64,000 bases of DNA, taken from assembly GCF_900215325.1 (NCBI RefSeq), contig NZ_OCMS01000002.1, positions 372,001 to 436,000 of the forward strand. The letters are read 5' to 3'. The notes below the pieces were generated by a model. That model had not been told where the DNA came from, made no database searches, and was given only the letters and a program-made list of their open reading frames with translations. Source of the DNA: Fibrobacter sp. UWB16. GTDB taxonomy: Bacteria; Fibrobacterota; Fibrobacteria; Fibrobacterales; Fibrobacteraceae. Shown in pieces: positions 26,290-34,600 of this stretch. The position numbers were made by a program, and so were the translations under genes. The stretch's first letter is position 1. Each line of letters starts with the position of its first letter.

Positions 26290-27330
26290 ATGAATTATAA
26301 ATACTCCGATCTTTTAAAGTCTGCATTATCCAAGCGCGCTCCGTTATTTGATGTAACGGATGCTTTGCGCATTGTGAATGGCGCTGCCGACGGTTTCCCG
26401 GGACTTACGATAGACAAGTTCGGCGACCGTTACCAGATGCAGTTTTTTGGACCGGAGCTTTTGACGAGCAAAACTGAAATTGTCGAGGCTTTGGCCTCCC
26501 TTTTCAATCCCGTTTGCGTAGTCTCTAAGGAACGCCTTTCGAGCTCTGGAAAATCGCTTGAGAACGCTCCGATGGATGTCGTGATTGGCACGCGTGAAGA
26601 TGCTGTGGGAACAGTTCGCGAGGGCAATGCCAATTTTCATGTGGACTTGCTCGATACAATCAATCCGGGACTTTTCCTCGACATGCGTCACGTGCGCCTC
26701 GAAGTCGAAGAACGTTTCCGCGCTATGTCCGGCGCATCTCCGGCGAATTTCGAAGCCTCGGCGCATCTCGCTGACTTGGCGAATCTCGAAAATTCCGCGC
26801 AAACCGGCCTCCGTTTTTTGAACCTATTCAGCTATACGTGCAGTTTCTCCGTACACGCCCGTCTAGGCGGTGCTGCGGTCGCTACAAATGCCGATATCAG
26901 CGGCAAGATTCTCGACAAAGGCCGTGAAAATTACGCCTTAAACGGCCTTGATTTGCGCCCAGGAGAGTTCTTCCGCGGTAACGCTATCGAATACGTGCAT
27001 TGGGCCCAAAAGAAGGGCTTACGTTTTGATGGTATTGTACTTGATCCGCCGAGCTTTGCTCGTTTCAAGGGCTTTAACTTTAACGTGCGCGAACACTTGA
27101 TGCCGCTCGTTGCCGACTGCGCGACGCTTTTAAATCCCGGCGGATTTTTCATGGTGAGTTCCAACTACAGCGAATTCAACCTGTCCGCATTTGCCCGCGA
27201 TGTGCTTGCCGCCGTTTCTTCCGTGCACCCGAATGCAAAAACGTCTTGGAAAAAATCCCAAGACGTAGACTTTGTCGGTAGCGGTTCTACGAAAGATTCT
27301 TGCTTAGTCGCGACTCTTGTAGAGGTGTAG
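26290..27330 (+). CDS. RlmI-like SAM-dependent 23S rRNA methyltransferase lacking the PUA domain
   Basis: The 346-residue protein matches the RlmI/RlmK-type fold. ALRIVNGAADGFPGLTIDKFG is the start of the EEHEE region, LNLFSYTCSFSVHARLGG is the SAM-binding motif I, and LDPPSFARFKG is the catalytic DPPS-type motif. RlmI methylates C1962 of 23S rRNA to m5C. E. coli RlmI carries an N-terminal PUA domain of about 75 residues, which is absent here; the protein starts close to the second domain. The specific target is therefore uncertain. It converges on the sigma-54 activator gene with 24 bp between stops. Confidence 0.85.
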   Translation: MNYKYSDLLKSALSKRAPLFDVTDALRIVNGAADGFPGLTIDKFGDRYQMQFFGPELLTSKTEIVEALASLFNPVCVVSKERLSSSGKSLENAPMDVVIGTREDAVGTVREGNANFHVDLLDTINPGLFLDMRHVRLEVEERFRAMSGASPANFEASAHLADLANLENSAQTGLRFLNLFSYTCSFSVHARLGGAAVATNADISGKILDKGRENYALNGLDLRPGEFFRGNAIEYVHWAQKKGLRFDGIVLDPPSFARFKGFNFNVREHLMPLVADCATLLNPGGFFMVSSNYSEFNLSAFARDVLAAVSSVHPNAKTSWKKSQDVDFVGSGSTKDSCLVATLVEV

Positions 27331-27354
27331 GAGCCTGCGCGATTCTTGACAGCG

Positions 27355-28911
27355 CTAGTCTTCGCCGCCGTCCATTTCGATTTTGAGCTCTTTGAGCTTG
27401 CGCCAAAGTGTGGCACGGCTGATGCCGAGCTTCTTGCAGACTTCAGTCTTGTTGCCTTTGCAAATGCTGAGCGCATGCAAGATGTGTCTGCGTTCCATCT
27501 CGTCGAGCGAAAGAATTTCTTCTTCTTCGGGCGCAGGATTATGTGTGATGAACTTCGTCGGGTTGTGCGTCAAAAGTCCTGCTCTATCCGTCTTGCCCGA
27601 GATCGGTTCAAAATGAATCGGCTTTCCGAGAGGATTCTCGACAGACTTTTCATTCTCTTCCGCATCTTCGGCGTTGTCGAAAACAGGCTCGCTAGCGCTT
27701 TCTTTAAGACTAGCAGCATCCTTGATATGCGGAATCGCAACAGTCTTTTCGCGGGCTTCCACTTGCACGTATTCGGGCAAGTCTTCGAGCTTGATGATTC
27801 CACCTTCCGAAAGCACAATCGCATGCTCCATGATGTTTTCGAGCTCGCGGATGTTGCCGGGGTAGGGGTACTTTGTCAAAGCGTAAAGAGCCGCGGGTTC
27901 AATGTCATGGATTTCCTTGCCTTGCGCTTCCTTGTTCTTTAAGATAAAGTAACGGATTAAGTTCGGAATGACGGGCTTCCTGTCGCGGAGCGGCGGGAGC
28001 TGCAAGTGGAACGTGTTTAAACGGTAATAAAGGTCTTCGCGGAAACGACCTTCGTGCATCGCTTGTTGCAAATTGCGGTTGGTAGCTGCAATAATGCGAA
28101 TGTCCAAGTAACGGGCTTCAGTTTCGCCCACGCGACGAATCTCGTGGCTTTGCAGAAAACGTAAAAGCTTGACTTGTGTTGCCAGAGAAAGCTCACCGAC
28201 TTCATCGAGGAACAGCGTACCGCCATTGGCGGATTCGAACAAGCCCTTCTTGTCGGCGGTAGAACCTGTATACGATCCCTTCTTGCTTCCGAAGAGTTCA
28301 CTTTCCACGAGGTTCTCGGGAATGGCTCCGCAGTTGACTGGCACAAACGGTTCGTTCGCGCGTTTGCTGTAGCGGTGGACGACGTTTGCCAAAAATTCCT
28401 TGCCCGAACCGGACTCGCCGGTTATAAGCAAGGTACTGTTGGTCGGTGCGACCTTATAAACTGTTTTTAGAATTTTGCGCATCTCGGGCGTGTCGCCGAG
28501 AAGGCTGTCCAACACCTGGGATTCCATGAGCTGCGTGTTGGACTTGTTTTGTTGCTGAGCCTGGATCTTGCTTGTCGTGCTCTCAAGGAGCGATAGCGTG
28601 ACCGGCTTCTTCAAGAAGCTGCTTGCTCCACGAGTAATGGCGCTAGCGGCCCCCTGCCAGTTGCGGTCATCGCACAGCACGAAGATTTCAATACCAGGCT
28701 GGCGTTCCTTCAAATAGCTGATCAAATCCATATTGTCGAGCATCAAAAAAGGAACCTCGATAAACGCAAGGTCTATCGACGTCTTCTTAATTAGCGGCAT
28801 CAGAGTCTTATCGTCGGAGCAGACCAGTAGGTTCGTTCCGGCTACAGACCAGTTCCGCTGTAGCTCCTCGACAAATTTCCGATCAAAATCAGCGATCAGG
28901 ATATTCATCAT
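27355..28911 (-). CDS. Sigma-54-dependent transcriptional activator with a pseudo-receiver domain
   Basis: The 518-residue protein has a receiver-like domain (1-115), an AAA+ domain (about 140-370), a long linker and a Fis-type HTH (about 470-510, NKTEVCKKLGISRATLWRKL). The AAA+ domain has GESGSGKE (Walker A), GGTLFLDEVGEL (Walker B) and the sigma-54 contact loop as GSYTGS in place of GAFTGA. In the receiver the phosphoacceptor position is Glu (E52, AFIEVPF), one of the paired acidic residues is Phe (ADFD), and the Thr/Ser position is C80; the Lys (K102) is kept. It probably cannot be phosphorylated. Between the AAA+ domain and the HTH lies an unusual insert of about 75 mostly polar residues. 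It is the last gene of the kinase-receiver-activator operon. Confidence 0.93.
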   Translation of the reverse strand: MMNILIADFDRKFVEELQRNWSVAGTNLLVCSDDKTLMPLIKKTSIDLAFIEVPFLMLDNMDLISYLKERQPGIEIFVLCDDRNWQGAASAITRGASSFLKKPVTLSLLESTTSKIQAQQQNKSNTQLMESQVLDSLLGDTPEMRKILKTVYKVAPTNSTLLITGESGSGKEFLANVVHRYSKRANEPFVPVNCGAIPENLVESELFGSKKGSYTGSTADKKGLFESANGGTLFLDEVGELSLATQVKLLRFLQSHEIRRVGETEARYLDIRIIAATNRNLQQAMHEGRFREDLYYRLNTFHLQLPPLRDRKPVIPNLIRYFILKNKEAQGKEIHDIEPAALYALTKYPYPGNIRELENIMEHAIVLSEGGIIKLEDLPEYVQVEAREKTVAIPHIKDAASLKESASEPVFDNAEDAEENEKSVENPLGKPIHFEPISGKTDRAGLLTHNPTKFITHNPAPEEEEILSLDEMERRHILHALSICKGNKTEVCKKLGISRATLWRKLKELKIEMDGGED

Positions 28912-28919
28912 TTATGCTA

Positions 28920-29294
28920 TTACGAATGTGCCTTGATAATCTCGTCAACTTTGTTGCGGAGCTGCTGGAGATCCAGCGGCTTGCTGAAAATTGCGGCTAC
29001 ATCGAAGTGCTGAGCCGTTGCAAGATAGTCTTCAGCAGACGTACGTCCACCACCGCTAATCGCGATCGTGCGGTCGCTCATGCCCATACGGCGAAGGTCA
29101 AGGACAACTTCAAATCCGTCACCTTCCGGCATGATGATGTCGGTGATGATTACATCGTACGTGTTCTTCTGATAAAGAGTCTTTGCTTTCTTACCGTTGC
29201 TAGCAGTATCGACAGTATAACCTTTCAATTCCAGAGCAGACTTCAACATGAGGTTGAGCTGAGCGTCATCGTCAATGATGAGTATTGTAGACAT
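28920..29294 (-). CDS. Stand-alone response regulator receiver protein
   Basis: A 124-residue single receiver domain with all key residues: the acidic cluster in IIDDDA, the phosphoacceptor in VIITDIIMPEGDG, Ser in AISGGG and Lys in FSKPLD. No output domain. The ATG at 29294 overlaps the TAA stop of the upstream kinase by one base (TAATG) and has a strong GGAGG, so translation is coupled; the longer ORF with 11 more residues lies inside the kinase gene. It probably takes phosphate from that kinase and acts by protein-protein contact, possibly on the activator downstream. Confidence 0.93.
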   Translation of the reverse strand: MSTILIIDDDAQLNLMLKSALELKGYTVDTASNGKKAKTLYQKNTYDVIITDIIMPEGDGFEVVLDLRRMGMSDRTIAISGGGRTSAEDYLATAQHFDVAAIFSKPLDLQQLRNKVDEIIKAHS

Positions 29295-31672
29295 TAAGCC
29301 TCCATTTTCTCGTTTCTTATAGACCAATATAGATTAAAAATAGTTCCTTCGCCCAAGGTTGTTTGTACTGTGTAGCCCGCATTGCCTTCTTTTAGCAGTC
29401 TAAGTGCCGAAGAAAGGCCCAATCCGAGGCCTTCACCCGGTGCCTTGGTCGTAAAGAACGGTGAAAAGATGCGTTCGAGGGTCGCCGTGTCCATGCCGGT
29501 GCCTGTATCTTCGACGGTAATCTTGGCATAGGTGCCCGCATCGATCTGCGGGGCGTACGGCGTAATGAGCGGTTCCGGGAGCACTTCGCGCTTGAGGGCG
29601 ATGGTGAGGGTTCCGCCGTTTTCTTTCATGGCAAAGATGGCGTTGTTCGCAAGGTTACTGATAATGCGGTCGAGTGCCGAGACGTTTCCGACAATGCGGA
29701 TGTTCTTGTCGAGGTTGTCTGCCTTGACCTTTACGTTCGGCGGGAGCGTAATCCAGAGCTTCTTTACCACGTCGTCGATAATCATGTACGGCGCAAATTC
29801 CGTGAGCTTGTCCTTTTCGGAGGTCTTGCCGCGGATGGTGTTCAAAAGCTCTTCGAGGGATTCCTTGCCGCGTGTGGCTGCCTTGCGTGCTTCCTGGATG
29901 AACATGTAGGCCTGGTTATCTTTGTCGAGCACTTCAAGCGCCAGATCGCAGAACCCAATCTGAGAGCCAAGGATGTTGTTGTAGTCGTGTGCAAAGCCAC
30001 CGCAGATGGTGCCCAGTTCTTCGAGCCTCGAGTGGATGTGCTTTTGTTCTTGCAACATGTCGCGTTCTTTTTCGAGACGCATTTCCTTGGTAATATCGAT
30101 CTTGATGCCGATAATCTTGTACGGCTTGCGCGGGGCCATAATGGGGATGAACATGTTGTTGAAAATCATGATATCCTTGGCGATCCCTTTACGGACGGCC
30201 ATGTTGTAGTCGTCCTGCTTCAAAATCTCGATATCGTCTTCTTCTTCGTTATTCTCGTTGAAAGTCTTCTTAATTCGTTCGTAAGAAATGAAACTTTGCG
30301 GTTCGCCTTCGTTACGAGCTAAAAGTTCTTGAGGCAAAATCTTGCTGTCCGGTTCAGAGGTCTGCAACAGGTTTCCGCGACTCTTGATATCGGTCTGGTT
30401 CTGCGTCATGAACACGCCCTGTTCGTTCTTGGACCAAAAGCGGAATGGGAGTGTACTGATAAGCGTATCCAGGAAGTATTTACTTTCATCGACCTTCTTT
30501 TTCCAGATGTTCAATCGTTCCTGGTAGCGGATCTGGTCAAGCTGGTATTCCTTGAACTGCTCGTCGCGGGTCTTGATAATCTGCTGGTAATGCAGCGTGT
30601 TCGAAACATCGCTAAAGAAAGCTACGTTGTAGTTTGTTGTCAATGATTGACGAATCTGGAAAATGGAAACGTTGAAAATATGGTCTTCGTTGTCAATCTT
30701 GATTCTTATTTTGTTGTAAGTCGCTTCACGTGTAGGGTCTTGAATCTGCGGAAATACTGACGTGATTTTCTTGTCGTGGAGTGCTTCTTGTGTGGTGTGC
30801 AAAATTCCAAGAGCTGCCGGGTTGGCAAGCTGGATTTCGCCTTTATAATTGTAGTATAAAAGACCATCCACCATTTTGTCTTTTAGCTTGTCCAAAAACC
30901 AGGATGCACTTTTGTTCTTGAATGAGACCGAAGTGAAATATTGCCCGGAAAGGATGGCCAAAAAGACCGAGATGAACTGAGACCATTTTAAGAACTGGTC
31001 ATAACCGTTAAATTTCGTGGATATGGGAATGATAAAATCAAAAAGGACGGCTAACGCGACAAAGAACGTGAACGAGGCCAACATGTATATGCTAACCTGG
31101 TGGGGGAGTGTTGTATCGCTTGCCTGCACTATGTTGCGAATTATGTCATATGAAGTGACAATGATGTTTGGCAGTACAAATAAGGCCAAAAGAAGGCTGT
31201 AAAAATTAAATATGGGCCTTTCTGCAAAAGGTCTGTAGCCAAAGAAATCTAGGCTTGGGATATAGCTTGGATCATTGATAAAGAAGTAGGTCGAAATAAG
31301 AACCGCTAAAGCTCCGAAAATGTTCATGAGCTTCCAGCCGTTCTTGCGCTTCATCTTGAGACTGATTTCTGCGGTATGGTGTATGGCGTTCCCGAGCTGG
31401 ATCCAGCCAAGGGCTGCCGCGCAGAATATGAGTTGCCTTGCCGTATAGGCTTTGGTCCCTGCAATAAAGTTATCGCCACTAAAGAAAATGTCGCCAATCA
31501 AGTTGCTCGCTTGCCAGAATATGCTGATGATGACCAGCTGGTGTATGGGGCGAGGGAGCTGCTTGACGGACGTCTTTTGACCAAGCATGATGGGAAAATA
31601 GCATACGATGATCAACGCTACTACAGTAAGCGTTATAACGTAGGGCGAGTTTGTAAATAGACTCTCGTGCAT
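29294..31672 (-). CDS. 7TM sensor histidine kinase (NtrB-like catalytic region)
   Basis: The 792-residue protein has about seven hydrophobic segments in residues 10-245, resembling the histidine kinase 7TM sensor module also seen in the two HD-GYP proteins of this window. One PAS-like domain (about 265-370) and a second, longer one (about 400-545) follow. The phosphoacceptor is H562 in GGFAHDYNNILG, then an HATPase domain with LANNAIFAM (N box), DTGTGMD and GEGLGLGLSSAL (G boxes). The AHDYNN form is typical of kinases paired with sigma-54 activators. The gene starts 24 bp after the stop of a GH9 cellulase gene, with no terminator, suggesting read-through from it. Confidence 0.93.
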   Translation of the reverse strand: MHESLFTNSPYVITLTVVALIIVCYFPIMLGQKTSVKQLPRPIHQLVIISIFWQASNLIGDIFFSGDNFIAGTKAYTARQLIFCAAALGWIQLGNAIHHTAEISLKMKRKNGWKLMNIFGALAVLISTYFFINDPSYIPSLDFFGYRPFAERPIFNFYSLLLALFVLPNIIVTSYDIIRNIVQASDTTLPHQVSIYMLASFTFFVALAVLFDFIIPISTKFNGYDQFLKWSQFISVFLAILSGQYFTSVSFKNKSASWFLDKLKDKMVDGLLYYNYKGEIQLANPAALGILHTTQEALHDKKITSVFPQIQDPTREATYNKIRIKIDNEDHIFNVSIFQIRQSLTTNYNVAFFSDVSNTLHYQQIIKTRDEQFKEYQLDQIRYQERLNIWKKKVDESKYFLDTLISTLPFRFWSKNEQGVFMTQNQTDIKSRGNLLQTSEPDSKILPQELLARNEGEPQSFISYERIKKTFNENNEEEDDIEILKQDDYNMAVRKGIAKDIMIFNNMFIPIMAPRKPYKIIGIKIDITKEMRLEKERDMLQEQKHIHSRLEELGTICGGFAHDYNNILGSQIGFCDLALEVLDKDNQAYMFIQEARKAATRGKESLEELLNTIRGKTSEKDKLTEFAPYMIIDDVVKKLWITLPPNVKVKADNLDKNIRIVGNVSALDRIISNLANNAIFAMKENGGTLTIALKREVLPEPLITPYAPQIDAGTYAKITVEDTGTGMDTATLERIFSPFFTTKAPGEGLGLGLSSALRLLKEGNAGYTVQTTLGEGTIFNLYWSIRNEKMEA

Positions 31673-31696
31673 ATTTTCCCAGCTTCTTGACCTTTT

Positions 31697-34600
31697 TTAC
31701 TTGGTTCTCTTGATACCGAAAGTCTTTTTCTGCTCGAAGGAGTTCTTTGTAGAGAAGTTCTTGATAACCTTCGGGTTGCCCTTGACTTCGGAGTTGTTCA
31801 TGTTAGGTGTAAATTTAGTTTCGATTTCGGCCTTGTAAATATATGCACCTGTGCCAACTGCTCTATCATCCTTGCTTCTGATGCCCGATGGAGCCTTATT
31901 TGCCCATTCAATGACGAATTCCACCTGGTTGTTGGGCGTGAGATAAAGCTTCGGGTCTACGTTGAAGGACTTGTTGAAGCGGTTGACAAAGCTTCCGAGG
32001 TTAGAATAGATCGGAATGCGGAACTTGACGTTCAGGTTGCTCCATGCGCATTCGGTGCTTAAGGAGGCGCCGCGAGGTACGGTGAGCTTCACGTCAAAGA
32101 TGGCACCACCGATATCGGTAGAATCGATACCTGTCAAGGTCACCTTGCCGTCCTGAATCAAGTCATACTTGTTGCTAGACGGATTCTTGACGTAGAGTCG
32201 CATGGTTTCCTTGACATCAACCTTGGTGCGGTTGTTCGAGTTCAAGTCGGAGACGATGTCGCGCAATTTCACGTCGAACTTGATCTTCGGTGCGCCATTG
32301 CCGTTGACCAAAACCCAAGGAACATCAAATTCCGGATAGTTGCCATTAGCATCCTTGAAGGCGCTTGTCATCATGGAGCCCATTCTCACAAAATCGCCTT
32401 CCATGACAGTTCCCGAAAGATCGTTCATGAAGAGGATGGACAAGCCCGTATTGTTTTGGGCAAAGTTCCAGAGCGAGAATGCGCTGCTGAATACGTTGGA
32501 CTGTTTTTCGGCGCGCTTGTGTCTGTAGAACTGCTGCGTCGAATCTGCTAAGACGAGAGGTTCACTTGCTGTAATGGAGAGAATGTCTGCCGTAGCGGTT
32601 TGGCTAATGACCGCAGAAACAAAGACCGGTCCAACCTTATCTTCGGCGAGAACGGAGTTCGTTTCGGTGGCAGCACCTGTTCCGAGATATTGCGTGACCT
32701 GACCTGCGTGGACAAGCTGCTTGCCGCCTGGGAGGGCGCCTTCAAAGTTACCGGCCGTATTGCCGAACTGGAACGGCTTTTCAAGGTCGATAGAGAGGTT
32801 TTCGCCGTTAAACACGAACAGGCTCTTATCGACGGTGAGCGTTTCGGGCTTTGCCGTACCGAAGATGATTTCCAGGTATTCCGGTGTATGCTTTGCATCA
32901 AGAGGTTTCTGGAAAGAGACGTTGACATGGCTTGCATAACCGTTTTGGAGCTTGTCTGTGATGACGGCGTATGTCATCGGAATCGGCAAGATCTTCAGGA
33001 GAATTTCAACCTTTTCCGGTGTACAGAGGCCTGCGACGCCATTGCCGTTCAAGTCGGTGATGGTGCCTGCCGGGTCGAGCTGACCCCACATGCCTGCAGT
33101 TACTAGGGATCCTGCACTTGCATCGATTTCGAAGTCCCAGATGTTCTTTGCGTCATTATAGAGCTTGGCAGAAAGGACTGTCGGCGTTGCTGCCTTGGTC
33201 ACCTGGTCGGCCGCATAGAGAACGAGCGGGAAGTTTGTACCTGGTGCAGAAATCGGTTCGCTGAATTGCAGATAGAGGTGGTCCGGTGCGGTCGGTTCAG
33301 ATTCAAGGCGTTCAAGAACCGTTGCCGAGAGAAGTGCCGGAGCGATTCCGTCTGCATACGAGTCGTCGACCGTTTTGACGTTACCCTGAATGTCGCTTGT
33401 GAGAGTGATTTTTCCGGTAGCGTTCGTCACGATTTCCTGTGGAACGTTGATTTCAACAATAAGCGACTTGCCGTTCAGCGATTTAACCTTGTTGGCGGTG
33501 ATGGTCTCGCTTCCGTATGTGAACGTAATCGAGGTGAAGTGCTGGTTTTCCGCATATTCAGAGGAAAGCGTAATGTCCATGGCGTCAGGAATGTGGTCGC
33601 AGTTCAAGTCTACAATCTTTGCGAAGTCGATAATCGGCCATGGCGGAAGCTCTTCAATGGTAAGCGTTGCTGTTGCCGGCGTGTAAGAATAGTCCTTGGT
33701 GTTGGAATGCGTTGCCGATATGGTTGTCGTTACGGCGACCTTGGAGCTCACATAGAATGTGGCCTCGCCATCGTAAAGCGTTATGGTTGTGACCGGAATC
33801 GTTGCCGTAGGATCCGTGTAGAAGAGAACGTTCGGATCTTCGCTGACGAGTTCTACGTTCAGGTTCTTTTCGCTCTTGAGAAGTTCGAGGGCGCTGTCGA
33901 GGAGCGATACGTGCACTTCGACAAACTTGTCCTTGTAGCCGACGATATTACCGCTGTTAAAGACGAGATAGCGTTTTTCGAGCGGCTTCGTGATACTGTC
34001 GATTTCAACATTGCTACGGACAACAGCGCAGGCGCAGTCGTACTTGTTTTCTTCCTTCTGGTTGGCGTTTCTGTTGTGCCAGCTGACCCATTCCATGTAG
34101 TTGTTGCCGTAGGCAAGCGTTGTGTCTGGGGTTGTACCGAAATAGATTTCTGTTTTGCTGGTCGGGCTGATATAGTCGAACTTGTAAGGATCGCTATTCA
34201 TTTCAACGGCATCGAGAAAACCTGTGGGAGTGACCTTACTTGTTGCGGCATAGACGGTTTTAGGGTCAACTCTTTCGGTGGAGTATCTCGGGCTTACGAA
34301 CGGTTCCGTGAAGGATATTTCAACATTGCGTTTGACCTGAGGTCCCTTTTCTGGCGTGTAGTCCGGGCCATAGCCGTAGATGTGCTTGCCGTGGTAATGG
34401 ACGGTAATATAGGGGTCTCGGGTAAAGGCAACCACTTTTTCGCCTTTAGAGTTGTGTTCAAGGAACGTTGTTTCAGAACCCTTGAAGTAAGGAGCTTGGG
34501 TCAAGTCGATTCCTTCGAAATATTCAGGATCAGTATTTTCGGTGTGTGCGCGAAGAGACCAGGAATTATCGATGTCCTTGAATGTCACTGTCTTTACATT

